NCBI GenBank assembly: GCA_009829735.1
Contig: CM020619.1
Coordinates: 8,360,375-8,424,374, forward strand
Source of the DNA: Pyropia yezoensis
Lineage: Eukaryota; Rhodophyta; Bangiophyceae; Bangiales; Bangiaceae
DNA length: 64,000 bases
Direction of reading: 5' to 3'
The translations under genes were made by a program, and so were the position numbers. A model generated the notes under the pieces. That model worked only from the letters and a program-made list of their open reading frames with translations. It ran no database searches and had not been told where the DNA came from. Shown here in pieces: positions 1 to 10,905 of this stretch (positions are counted from its first letter, which is position 1; every line of letters starts with the position of its first letter).

Positions 1-2759
1 TCCTTCAGTTCGGCACCCTGAACGCGCTTGTCGCAACGCTTCGGTTGTTGCCACCGAACTGGCATGTCACCATTGTGGTTCTCCAACCAAGTGATCATGT
101 CCTTAACGACAGGCCATTGCCGCAGATGCAGGGATCGCTCTGCACGACTTGCACGATCCGCCTCCCACTGAAAGCCCTGGTCCGTGAGCCACTGCTCCTC
201 CGCCGGGTCACCAAGTCCACGCTGAAGCCGCACGTGGTGCAATCGGGTACGGGACGGCCTATGATGTTCAGCGACCCGCAGGTCCCCGTGTTCCTCCTTG
301 CACGTCTCGAGCGCGGCGCGTTGCTTTCGCCACTCGCGAGTGTCCATAACCAAAGGGACAAGCGGGACAGCCGATACCGTCGGCGTCTGCTTGTTCTGTG
401 CCGCCATGCCGCATGCCTCAAGCAGCCGGTAGATGGCTCGCTCCACCGCGGCCACCGCCATGCGAATGGGAATGTCCCCATCCGGGCCCGTGTAGTAGTA
501 GACGATTGTCCGCCAAAAATCTTTTGGGTGTCGTCGATAGTGGATATCAAACGGGGGCGGGGTGTCATGTGTATCAACAGCATCGTAGTGTGTGTCGTCC
601 CGGCTGTTGAAGGCACGCTGCACAGTCGTAAATGAAAAAGTATCCAGGCAGCTCCGCTTGCCGGCGTAAACCGCATTGACGCACGTCTTGCAGCGGCGCT
701 TGACATAGACGTAGACATAAACAAACTTTGCCTTGCTCTCCTCCGACCTTACCTTTCTGGCTGCCGGGTCGGTGGCCACCGTTTGAGGATGTTGTGCGCC
801 TTCGGCCGCCGCACGCGCGGCCTCTTCCAGAATCGTAGGCATCGCCTTCTTGAGCACCCGCATTGCCTTCCGCCACTTCCGTTTTTCGGACCGGGTTGCC
901 CCGGGTGGGAAAGCGTGACACCCCGACCGATCCGCCCGGCCGTCGAGTGACACCCAAGGGGCTGACCGTGGGTCATCACCCAAAGAGGACTTGTCGACAC
1001 TTCTCATGACAGTCGTCTTGGTGCGGAGCGGGACGTGCATCTCCCCGAACACACCGTCGTTCTTGCTGTACCTCGAGCGGGGTAGGGTCAGGGGTCCACT
1101 GGGACGTTCGCGCGTGCTGCCACTTGATGGGTTTGGTGGCTGGGCCTTGTCAAAGTCCCCTGGGGCGTCACTGCTGCTCCCGTCGTCGTCGTCGCCACTG
1201 CCGTCGTCAATGTCGTCGCCACTGTCAACGACGCTCCAATCGACACCCCGCCGCTGCAAAAGGTCTTCCCCACCCAAGCCTTCCGTGCTGTCGTCGGCGC
1301 CACCAGCAACGACATCTTCCTCCGCACAGGCAGCACCGCCAACGGGCGCGGAATTTCTCCCTGTCCCTGCTTCCAATACAGCGGGGGAGACCTCTTCGGG
1401 ATCGGCAGCCTCCAATTGGGAGCCACGCCGGAGTCGTCGCTTGCGAGACCGCCTGACGGGGACGATTTCCTCACCCGACGAGTCTTCAGACATTCGAGCC
1501 GACGACCAGCGCGAGGCAGACGTGGTCGGAGACCCCCCCACTTGGCGGGACGACGCGGGCGGTGAGGCGGAGGAGGTAGACGAATCACCAATCAGGATGA
1601 CGGGGGATGCCGGCACAGGGGCAGACGCGGCAGTCACCCGTGTCCCCGCAGTGTGTTCAATCGACGGTCGTCCGGCTCGTGGGCTGGTAGGCGGGTGTCC
1701 ACCTGCGGAGGGCTGGACACCCATAACCGTCGTGTTGTCTTCGTGCTCGGCCAGCCATTCACTCATGGCCCGCTCCAGACGCGCTTCTGCCTCCTCGTCC
1801 ACCCCACCACCCTCTTTGTCGTCGTCGGTCGGTGTGTCTGTGGCCAGCAGACGCGCTTGTGCGTCCGCGTCCACCCCACCGCCCTCTTTGTCGTTGTCAG
1901 GGGTCGGCGTGGCACTGGCCGCGGCGCCGCCGGCCGCCGCACCTCCCCGGCTGCTGCCCCCGGCCGCTGCACGCTCATTATGCCGTTCGTCACGGCCGCC
2001 GCGCCCACTGGGGGAGCGCGTGCCTCAGCGCACAGTGCTTGCAGCAGGAGGCCGCACAGTAGGTGGGACACCTCCTGCGGTGCGACGGGAACGAGCCCCG
2101 TGGGCCCCCCCCCCCGCATTCCCTGCTGACCCCACCCAGCCTTGTGTGCCGGGGGGGGCAGCTGGGAAGTTGGGTGGAAAGCCATAGTAGACACCCGGGC
2201 CAGGGGGAACACCGCGTATATCCGGAGGATAGTGCGGGCCAGGGGGAAGAACGCGTAAATCCGGAGAATAGTGCGGACCCAGGGGAGGGGCGTGGGTCCA
2301 CGGTTGAAAGCCTTGAGGGGCAACGGGGAAGATCCCTGGCCCAGGAGGGAAGGCATGCGGCCCCGGCGCATGCGCGCCAGGAAGGACGCCATGCGGACCA
2401 AGAGGGAGGGTGTGCGTCCATGGTAAGCCACGGTGATCTACTGGGCCACCATGACCTACTGGGAAGCCATACGGACCGCCGGAAACATGTGGGAAGGCAT
2501 GTGGACCGCCGGGACCTTGTGGGAAGGCGTGTGGACCTCCGGGTCCTTGTGGGAAGGCGTGCGGCCCCGGCACAACGTTGTAATGACCAGCCGCTGGAGA
2601 GGCGTGAGGTCCCGGTGTGAAGCCATACCCGCCATGTGGGAGGGCAGGCAGGCCAGTGGACACCCCTGGATGACCAGAAGCAGGTAGAGTGTTGGCACCG
2701 CCAGAGGCACGACGGCTGCGCTTTCGTCCACCCTTCCGCAGTGACGTCGTATGAGGCAT
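1..2759 (-). CDS. Large unrecognised protein, 3' end beyond window, one in-frame TGA
   Basis: One reading frame runs from an ATG at 2759 (MPHTTSLRKGGRKR) to the left edge, interrupted only by TGA at 2025-2027. The N-terminal part is basic, then rich in Gly-Pro-His-Ala-Phe repeats. After the TGA come Ala/Gly and Asp-rich stretches, including two copies of a DKEGGGVD module, then a non-repetitive C-terminal part below about 1000 with a CKTC motif, several Tyr and Trp residues and WLENHNGD near the edge. The C-terminal part has the complexity of a folded domain, but I do not recognise it. TGA could be a CGA mutation, or the flanking sequence (CTGAG, then GCTCCCCCAG) could be a 3' splice site hiding the stop in an intron. 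Copy A of the 72-nt module lies about 160 bases upstream in the same orientation. Confidence is good for the C-terminal coding sense and moderate for the start and for joining both halves. Confidence 0.55.
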
Positions 2760-2915
2760 TATGACAGCCACACAGTCGGTCGGTATGTACCGGGGATGGC
2801 AGGTGTTACACCGCACAACACCTCGCACTACCGACACAGAGAGCGATCACCAGGCGGACAGGGACACACCGCACCTTCTCAGCACTCCAAGTGGGACGCA
2901 GTCGAGAGCGGGGGG

Positions 2916-2986
2916 AAAGGCAGACGAGGGGCAACCGGGCTACGCACAGAGCGTCACCGGTTGAAGGCCACCTCTAGCCTGCTTCT
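2916..2986 (-). repeat. 72-nt inverted-repeat module, copy A
   Basis: Most diverged copy (71 nt) of a module found six times. The outer arms are related to AGAGGCAGGC and GCCTGCCTCT, the inner arms to CAACCGG and CCGGTTG. It points towards the minus-strand gene starting at 2759. Confidence 0.75.
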
Positions 2987-3120
2987 CCCAGCGCACGCCG
3001 GACCGGAGGACAGGCGAAGGAACCGGGTGAGTGGCGGGGAGGGGGGGAGGAGAAGGGCGGAAGGGGGGGGGGGGGGGGGGGTGGGGGAAAAATAGACTCC
3101 CCCGGGCGGGCAGGAGCTCA

Positions 3121-3830
3121 CAGCACCGCACGGCACACCACACCACCGAGTCAGAGGGCGACCACGCCCAGGGGCACGGCACACCACACCACCGAGTCAG
3201 AGGGCGACCACGCCCAAGGGCACGGCACACCACACCACCGAGTCAGAGGGTGACCACGCCCAGGGGCACGGCACACCGCACTACCAAGTCAGAGGGCGAC
3301 CACGCCCAGGCGGGAAGGGGCACACCACACCACCGAGTCAGAGGGCGACCACGCCCAGGGGCACGGCACACCACACCACCGAGTCAGAGGGTGACCACGC
3401 CCAGGGGCACGGCACACCGCACCACCAAGTCAGAGGGCGACCACGCCCAGGCGGGAAGGGGCACACCACACCACCGAGTCAGAGGGCGACCACGCCCAGG
3501 GGCACGGCACACCACACCACCAAGTCAGAGGGCGACCACGCCCAGGCGGGAAGGGGCACACCGCACCACACCACCAAGTCAGAGGGCGACCACGCCCAGG
3601 CGGGAACGGGCACACCGCAGGGGCACACCGCACCACACCACCAAGTCAGGGGGCGACCACGCCCAGGGGCACACCGCACCACACCACCAAGTCAGAGGGC
3701 GACCACGCCCAGGCGGGAAGGGGCACACCGCACCACACCACCAAGTCAGGGGGCGACCACGCCCAGGGGCACGGCACACCACACCACCAAGTCAGAGGGC
3801 GACCACGCCCATGCGGGCAGGGCCACGCCG
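3121..3830. repeat. 46-bp minisatellite, about 15 copies
   Basis: Tandem units contain GAGTCAGAGGGCGACCACGC followed by a GGCACACC spacer. The first three intervals are 46 bp and later ones 46-60 bp because of short insertions such as GGCGGGAAGGG. The array is open in more than one frame, but that follows from the repeat composition. I do not call a gene on it. Confidence 0.9.
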
Positions 3831-3839
3831 GTCCATCCA

Positions 3840-5529
3840 TGGCCAACGGGACCAAGGGTAGCTCATGGGGCGCCTGTGAAGCGCTGAATGTGGGCGGTGA
3901 ATGGGCCGCCATGCAATGGCTGCGAATGCAGGAGATGGTGACCCCAAAGCACGCACAGGCACCCACGCGGGCAGTTTCGGGACGGCGCACCGCACCCGTT
4001 CGCCCGTCCGCCCACCTGCCCGCCCGTCGGCCTGCCTGCCCGCGTACCCGCCCGCCCACCCGCCCACCCAGCCAAGCACCCGCGGGCGAGCATCGACCGC
4101 CGCACGGTACGAATAGGAAAGTACGGGGCCGGCCGCAACGTGGTATGTTACGATATGCATATTGAGTCTGTGAGCACCTTCCAGGTGAGACGTATAGAGT
4201 AGCGTGGGGGTCGTGGCGAGTCTGTGCAAATCCTCGGGCGCGCCACAGCAGGGAGATTGCGGTCTGGGAGGTTCGTCCGCGAAAAAACTAACAAGGCTCA
4301 CGGACAAGGCCCACGGACAAGCTTTGCTTCTGCAGTGGAGCCCCGTATGTTACCGTACACCTTCCTGACAGACCGTTCCACAAACCACAACCTTTGGGAC
4401 GAAGCGGGCACCGCAATCGCGATCTCCACGCCCATACCCATCCGTTATTGACCGGTCCTGGCCCGTACCCACAAGTTAAGGCCCGGTCCTGCATGCCACA
4501 TACCCACAAGTTACGGCGCTGTCCTGCCGCGCTGGGTCGTTCCTCGTCTCGAGACGAGCTTTTGGCTACACCCCCCCCCCCCCCCCCCCCCCCCCCCCTT
4601 CACCCCCCTCTCTCCTCTCTCCCCGTGGGTCACCTTCCCCGTATCATCTCGGGGGTGCCGCCGCCGAATGCGGCACGCGCCGACGTAGCACAAGTGTCAG
4701 CAAGAGACCTGTGTGGCGGGGGACCAAATCGTTTGCGCCACACCCGACGCCACTCCGGAAGACGGGCTGCCACAAGTGCAGGGACACTCGCCTCCCGCGT
4801 GTAATATGCACGCGCCCGCACCCAGCATCGCTCTGTCGCGTTTGGTGATCACATAACACCATGTCCGCCTCTTCGCTTCCGCTGCCGGCGGCCTGTTCCT
4901 GAAAACATACCGTGCCTTTCGCCCCTTGCAAGGCCCCCCCGTGTATGTGTGGGCCACGGAGCCCGGGTGGCCTGCTGCTGCAGGTTCGTAACCTAGTGAT
5001 CACGGCGTCGCAGAGCCAGTCACGTATGAAACCGCGGCTGTCCCTCTTTCGTCCGCGGCTGTCCCTCTTTCGTCCACGGAACTGTCATGCGGCACCGGTC
5101 GGCAACATGGGACCGACGGGTTCTGTGACGGGGCGCCCAGCTCACAATTCAGACCACAGGTTAGATCGGGAAATTGGGAGGGGGGGGGGCGCGGGTGGGG
5201 AGAGGAGGAAGGCACCGACTAGAACCCCTCTGCTGCACCTCCTTTGCTTTGGGGGAGGCCACGCGCCCCCAAATACCACAGACGCGAGCAGAGGCCGATC
5301 TGCCCGGGACTGGCGGCGCAAGACAACACGACTTCCGCGACTGGGCGGCGCAAGGCAACACGACTTCCGCGACTGGCTGGCAGGTCTGGCAGTGACCGCT
5401 GGTACATCATCGTACACCACCGCTCACCGCCCGCCCGCCCCCTTCCCACATTGCCCACATCTCACCCCGCGTCTGCGTACTTCCCCCCCAATCAACAAGG
5501 AATCCGGCTCGTGTCGTCTTCGGTGTACC
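3840..5529. other. Intergenic low-complexity DNA
   Basis: No supportable gene. It holds a CCCGCC-rich stretch near 3990-4085, a run of more than 25 C at about 4570-4600, a 21-bp tandem duplication at about 5032-5073 (CGCGGCTGTCCCTCTTTCGT) and a roughly 32-bp duplication at about 5311-5375. The last two lie just upstream of the HIRAN gene and could belong to its promoter. Confidence 0.6.
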
Positions 5530-6095
5530 ATGTCTGGGTCGGGCCAGGGGCTGGTTGATTCCCGCACCGTGACCCTGGTGGGTCGCTACTACTATCCCGA
5601 CAGCTGGAATCTGCGTTTGGTACGCGGTACACCCGTGAAGCTGGTCCGGAATCCAAAGAACAAGGTGGACCCGTGTGCTGTGGAAGTGTACGTCAACGGT
5701 ACTATGGTAAGTGGGCAACGCGTTTCACATGGGGTCACAGCTTTTTTGTGTGATGACCACCCTGGGGTACTGACTGCCCCGCCAATGCACTCCCCATCCT
5801 CCACCCGCCCCCCCTTTATGGTGGCTCGACCGGCTGGCCCGACACCTTTGCCCCGCACGGCGGTCCGACGCTCGTCACCGTGATTGGCCCTCAATGTGTA
5901 TTGGAAACTCACTGATTCCCTATTTATCCTCTACAGGTCGGCCATGTGGCTCGGGTACACGCTGGTTGTCTGTCCTCCCTCATGGACAACATGCCTCCCG
6001 AGGTACACCTGACAGCTGAGCTCGGTGGTGTGTGTGGTGACGCGGGCTGGATGGTGCACCCCTACATGGACATTATTGTGTCGCTGTGGGGCTAG
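5530..6095 (+). CDS. Stand-alone HIRAN-domain protein (two exons)
   Basis: Exon 1 is 5530-5706 and exon 2 is 5937-6095, giving 111 residues and ending in TAG. The intron 5707-5936 (230 nt) begins GTAAGTG, ends CTCTACAG, and has a plausible branch sequence (CTGAT) about 25 nt before the acceptor. Splicing joins VYVNGTM to VGHVARVHAG, giving the HIRAN pattern: a beta strand (LRLVRGTPVKLVRNP), then DPCAVEVYVNG, then VGHVA with a following helix, then an AELGG strand. HIRAN domains bind single-stranded or 3'-ended DNA and are usually fused to SNF2 ATPases such as HLTF/Rad5. Here nothing else is attached. Without splicing the domain is cut at its middle, so the intron is well supported. A DNA-repair or replication role is inferred from the family only. 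Confidence 0.8.
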
Positions 6096-6247
6096 ATCGA
6101 CATCGTCTTGGTCCCCTGTAGTATGCTCGCTCGTTCAGGGTGGGTGGTCAACAACCGTAAACCCTTCCTCAGCCGGGTAGCTGAGCACACCTTTGCCTCA
6201 ATTGACGAGGGACTGGGGAGCAGTCAGGGGAACAGATAACAAGGCCC

Positions 6248-6727
6248 TCACCGCAGCGCCGACCGACCCGGTGTTGGTCCGCCCACCCAGCTCGGCTTGC
6301 AACGCTCCGGCCACAGCCTGATGGCGGCGCGCCGTCCGGGTACCCTCCCCTTCCCCCCGCCCACAGTCACCCACGGGTACACCGCCGGCTCGGCCGCCAC
6401 CACATCCACCGACGCCGGCATGGCCGCCGGCACGGCGCCCAACCTGACCGCCGCTCCCACAAACTCCAATACTCCATCGCATCCACCTGCAAAGCCACCG
6501 GCACGGCCGCCTTCACGGCCGCCGGCACGGCGGCCTTCACGGCCACCGGCACAGCCGCCAAAGCCGGCACACCCACCGGCACCTCGGCCTTCACGGCCAC
6601 CGGCACGGCGGCCTTCACGGCCACCGGCACGGCGGCCTTCACGGCCACCGGCACGGCCGCCAAAGCCAGCACACCCACCGGTGCGGCCGCCAACGCAGCC
6701 GCTCCCCGCTCCTTGGGCCGGCCGCAT
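6248..6727 (-). CDS. Gly/Ala/Arg repeat protein, uncertain
   Basis: A 159-residue frame begins at an ATG at 6727 and is dominated by GGREGRRAGG-type repeats encoded by a 24-bp minisatellite. It ends in a less repetitive tail (VLEFVGAAVRLGAVP, then PAVYPWVTV). The frame one base away is also open and reads as an Ala/Val repeat, so the true frame is not certain. It is kept because the 72-nt module (copy B) lies about 90 bases upstream in the same orientation, as at better supported genes. No function can be proposed. Confidence 0.3.
   Translation of the reverse strand: MRPAQGAGSGCVGGRTGGCAGFGGRAGGREGRRAGGREGRRAGGREGRGAGGCAGFGGCAGGREGRRAGGREGGRAGGFAGGCDGVLEFVGAAVRLGAVPAAMPASVDVVAAEPAVYPWVTVGGGKGRVPGRRAAIRLWPERCKPSWVGGPTPGRSALR
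6490..6670. repeat. 24-bp minisatellite
   Basis: Tandem units of the GGCCTTCACGGCCACCGGCA type, interrupted by GCCAAAGCCGGCACACCCACC-like spacers. Confidence 0.8.
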
Positions 6728-6818
6728 TTCCGGCACGGCCGCCGAGGACGGCACACCAGGCGGAGGATCCAGGTGGGAGAGGGGGGGAAGGAGTGGGCAA
6801 GAGCGGTGGGCGGGCGGG

Positions 6819-6890
6819 AAGAGGCAGGCGAGGGGCAACCGGTCCCCGCACAGGGCGCCACCGGTTGAAGGCCACCTCTAGCCTGCCTCT
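6819..6890 (-). repeat. 72-nt inverted-repeat module, copy B
   Basis: Full 72-nt copy. On the far side of the gene it is followed by CGTGCG repeats, a C-rich tract (about 6951-6990 on the plus strand) and, on the minus strand, GAG|GTAAGA at 7002-6994, which resembles a strong 5' splice site. Confidence 0.85.
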
Positions 6891-7059
6891 CCCCACGCAC
6901 GCACGCACCACCCTATACCCACCTTCCCACCCTCCCCCACCACCACCTCAACCCCCCCCCCCCCCCCGCCCCCCCCCCCCCCCCCCCCACTCTTCTTACC
7001 TCGGCCGGGACGGGGCAACAGGGGCGGGCGCGTGCATGGCGATGGGGCGGGCACTCTTC

Positions 7060-8517
7060 ATTGTGGCAAAGGGGGTGCGCCTCCACGAGCGGCGGCGGGG
7101 AACAGTGCGGAGGCAGCGGTGAACAGTGCGGAGGCGGCGGCGGTGGCCGCGTTGGCGCGATGGCGGCGGCGGCGGCGAGGGTGCCCGTGTGAGGCCCTTT
7201 CACAGGTCCCACACCTTCACATGTGATGACGGCCCCTTTCACATGTCCCGACGGCACCCACAAAAAAGCTCGGTCGTACAGACCGTCACAGCAGAATACG
7301 GAGTACATAATGTTTAGGCGATAACCGATGAAGCGCCCGCGTGTGCCATGAGAGTGACGTTTTACTTGTTTGGGCTGCGCATAAAGACAAATAACAAAGA
7401 ACAAACACGGAAAGGCACGATCAAAGCCCTCAAGGCCCACCATGAAACGGCAAGATGTGCATACAGAAGCAAAGCAGGTCATGCAGGGAGGATGGTGGGA
7501 AAAGAAAAAGAGGGCAGAGCGTTGAGCGCAGGCACCAAAGGGGGCCGGCGCGAAACGGCGGACGTGGGGAGCAGCTCCTCGCAGCGTGTGGTGCGGCGGG
7601 GGCGCGTCTATGAAGGCGGCCGGCGGCGGCCCAGCTCCCCCCGATCGTCACGCCGTGCCGGGGATCTCCTGGGAGCTCAGCCTCATATCCCACCTGTCCT
7701 TCCTCCAAGCAGACCGCCCCAGTAGAAAGGGGGTTACCGGCAAAAAGGAGGACTGCATTGTGACTGCATATTTCCCGGGACGCCGCGCCAGGGCCGCCAC
7801 CCGCCGGCGGGCTCCCGCAGGGCTCCCGCAGGGCTCCCACAAAGCTCCCGCCCGCGCCCGCCCCTTTCACATGCCGCCGTCGCCGCCACAGTCGCCACCC
7901 CACGCTGGCTCGCGGGCCTCGGCAACGCTGCGGTCGGAGCTCCCGCGGGCGCGCCCCCCCCCCAATCCTTCTCCCCCACCTCTCGCCACCCCGCTCCCCG
8001 TCGCCGACGCGGCGGGGGCGCCGCGCGAGGCTGTCCTCTCCCGACCGGGCGAGGCTGTCCTCTCCCGACCGGGCACCGGCCGTCAGGGGGGGCGGGGCAC
8101 CGGCGCGTCCGACGCCACAGCGCTCCCACCCGCCTGCCCTGCCGCGCGGTTGCCGGCGGGCCGCCGCGACAGGCTGGCGGGCGGGCCCTGCCGCGCGGCT
8201 GCCGGCGGGCCGCCTCCGCGACAGGCGGGCGGGCCACCCGGCTCAGGGGGGGTTGCCGCGGCGGTGGCCGAAAAGCACTCCCTCCTGTTCCCGCTCCTGT
8301 TCCCGCTCCTGTTCCCGCACCAACGCGGGTGGCGGGGCGCTGCCGTCGCCGCGGTCGCAGCGGCGACGCCCGCCGCCTCCGCCCATACCGTCGCGGCACC
8401 GCAGCCGGGCAACCTTGGCCGGCGGCGGTGGCTACCGGCCTCCTCTGATCCAATTGAGCGTCGATGACTGTCGCATGGGCGCATTGCCGCAAGCACGCGC
8501 CGGGTCTGGCATCGGAT
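7060..8517. other. Intergenic GC-rich DNA
   Basis: Long open frames exist on both strands, but they are Pro/Arg/Gly-rich in every frame and show no domain. A short CTGTTCCCGCTC repeat lies near 8280-8320. I see no gene I can support. Confidence 0.5.
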
Positions 8518-8730
8518 TCAGCCAAAGGGGGGAGACGAGCCGATGTGCAGACGACGAGGGAGGCGCACGTGGACCTCCGTGAGCGCTTCACGTGCGATGC
8601 GTGCCAGCTTCTTGCAGGTACGCACCAACACGGCATGGCCGCCGCGTGTAGCACAAACCGCTTGGCACACCAAGAACAGTGTGTCGTCGGGGAGGTCAAG
8701 CAAAGTTGGCGAAGTATGGCGTGCCGCCAT
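8518..8730 (-). CDS. Small F-box-like protein
   Basis: A 70-residue ORF begins with ATG at 8730. Residues 10-50 read LLDLPDDTLFLVCQAV, then a CKKLARIAREAL helix. This resembles an F-box: the LPDD(T/L)L start, a hydrophobic second helix and a third helix with conserved Leu. F-box proteins link substrates to SCF ubiquitin ligases through Skp1, normally with a C-terminal substrate domain, and none is present here. The gene may be a fragment or continue after an unseen intron. The match is by eye and short. Confidence 0.4.
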   Translation of the reverse strand: MAARHTSPTLLDLPDDTLFLVCQAVCATRGGHAVLVRTCKKLARIAREALTEVHVRLPRRLHIGSSPPFG

Positions 8731-8734
8731 TTCC

Positions 8735-10370
8735 CACAGAGGCGCCGCACTAGACAGAAAGAGACGTCGCTTGAGGGAAGGGGCCCCGCCGTTCCGGGGC
8801 CAGGAGGGGGGGGGGATGGTGGGGGGTTGGGGGGGGGAGAGGGGGCGTCACGTAACAAAAAACCGGGAGAAAGCAAGACCACGCAGGAGGGACGTGCACA
8901 GCGAGGAGGGGCTAGCCTCAAAAAAGGTCACAGCGGCGACAGCAGCGGCGGGTGTGCCGGCTTGGGCTGATGGACCGGCGGTCGCACGGGCGGCCGTAAA
9001 AGCGGCCCGGAAAGCGGTGGGTGTGCTCGCAGTCGGGAGGCGGGAAAGTCACTGGACGGGACAACGCACTCGCGCGAGCGGCACGGGTGCAGTCCGACTG
9101 ACGGTGCAACGATGGCTTGTGCGATCTGACCAAGGGCACCAGTGACGTCCGCGCGTGTAGCCTGTACATTTTCCGGCGATTGCAATGTGAGACGGGCGGA
9201 TTGGTGTGCGTTGCGTAGCACCTTTTCGCTTTGTGCCAGGCCGCCGACGTGCGCCTAGCTCCCCGTCGGTGGGCCGTAACCAGGGTAGCCGAGGGGGAAG
9301 AGGCGCCAGTAACGTGACTTTTATGAGTTTCCCTGAGAAGGCTACGCTGGCACCCCCCGTGCGGCTAGCTGACCGACCCGTCGAATGGATCGGCCCTACA
9401 GGAAAGAGAAGCAGAGAAGCAGAGATACAGGCATCAATACGCATGCGAGTGGACCGTCAACCGCCGCGGTGGTGCCGCGCGTTGGGTAGACGGGGATAAG
9501 CGGGGCGTTGGCTGCCCCGTCACCCGTCGTCCACCCACGGGGAGCCTGCGAGCACCGCCGCCGTGATAAAGCAGAAAGGTTGATCAATCTTGCGCGTCTT
9601 GTGCGAGGAAGTAGGGCGCTATGACCCCTCGGGCAGCTGCAACCTGGAGCAAACATGGGAGGGCGGGCGGGCAGCGCGAGGAGGAAGGACGCTGCCGGCC
9701 GGTCTGGCCGGCAGTGACCGCCTCCCCGCGCCGTTCTTGAACGGCGGCGGGTCGCGCCGCCACCCGCGCCGGTGCCCCCACGGGGTGCCGGGGGCCGCGC
9801 GCGAAAGCAGGAAGGCAGAGAGCGGGGCGCAGCTGCTGCGGCCGGCGAGTGGAAGCAGGCGGGCAAATTGCGGCGAGCGCGCGTCGCGCCGCTTGCCGCC
9901 AACGCCACAGGCAGCAGCACAAAGAGGTAGAGGCAAATGCAGCGGCCGTGACCGGGCGGCCGCTGCGGCAGGCAGGCGTGGCCGACCAGGGGCAGGAGGG
10001 GGGCCAGCCCCGCCCCCCCCCCCGCCTCCGGCCACGGCCAACGGTGCAGGGGTGAGTGGCCCACGCACGGGCGGGCGCCTGCCGCGGTGGAAGCGTCGGG
10101 GACGCCACTACACCGTGGCGGGAGGAAGACCAACGACCACGGGCGCAGCAGGGAGCCCGCCCAGCGGCTGGACCGCGCACCGCCGGCGCGGCCAGTCGGG
10201 AAGAAATTACAAGAAGCCGGTTACAGGAAGAATGCAATTCGAGGCAGAATCGACACCGACCGCTCTTGCCCTCTCCTTCCCCCCGTCTCCCACCCGCCTC
10301 CTTCGCCTCTCCTCCCTCCACGCTGTCCCCCCCCCTCCCCTTTCCCAGGCCGGTGAAGCCCGCCACCCGC
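8735..10370. other. Intergenic region, no supportable gene
   Basis: GC-rich sequence with overlapping open frames on both strands, none with recognisable domains. A C-rich run followed by TTTCCCAG (acceptor-like) ends near 10348 and resembles the tail of the dispersed module. Confidence 0.5.
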
Positions 10371-10519
10371 CTTCCCCGTGCACGCGCCCGCCCCTGTCGC
10401 CCCGTCCCGGCCGAGGTAGGAAGAGTGGGGGAGGGAGGTGGCGGCGGGGGGGGGGGGGTTGAGGTGGTGGTGGGGGAGGGTGGGAAGGTGGGTATAGGGT
10501 GGTGCGTGCGTGCGTGGGG

Positions 10520-10591
10520 AGAGGCAGGCTAGAGGTGGCCTTCAATTGGCGACGCCCTGTGCGGGGACCGGTTGCCCCTCGCCTGCCTCTT
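10520..10591 (+). repeat. 72-nt inverted-repeat module, copy C
   Basis: Full-length copy. The inner left arm is CAATTGG instead of CAACCGG. Opposite CCGGTTG these two changes turn C-G pairs into U-G pairs, so an RNA stem would persist. A G tract and GAG|GTAGGA (GT at 10416) precede it. Confidence 0.85.
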
Positions 10592-10905
10592 CCCGCCCGC
10601 CCACCGCTCTTGCCCACTTTCTCCCCTCTCTCCCACCCCCCTCGAGCGTTGCCCCACTCGCCCACCGCGCTTGGCCTCTTTTCCCCCCCCTCTTCCACCC
10701 CTCTAGGGCGTTGCGGCAACGTTCTCTGGCCCCTGTTGGCGTCAACTTGGGGCGGCTCTGGGGGTGTGCCGTGTCTGTCGCCCAATTGGGAGACCCGAGC
10801 GGTGGTGGCGGCGGCGGCCGTGGGTAGGAGGCGACGGTGAACCAGGGGCTGTACCAGCCGCTAGGAGCGGTATCGCTACTGTACCTGCTACTGGTTGATG
10901 CTACG

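Noticed and set aside
991-2187. 398-residue plus-strand ORF
   Set aside because: Ser/Pro/Ala-rich shadow of the minus-strand gene that runs through this region.
3121-3830. CRISPR-like array of regular repeats
   Set aside because: Units are contiguous tandem copies without unique spacers, and no cas-like genes are present.
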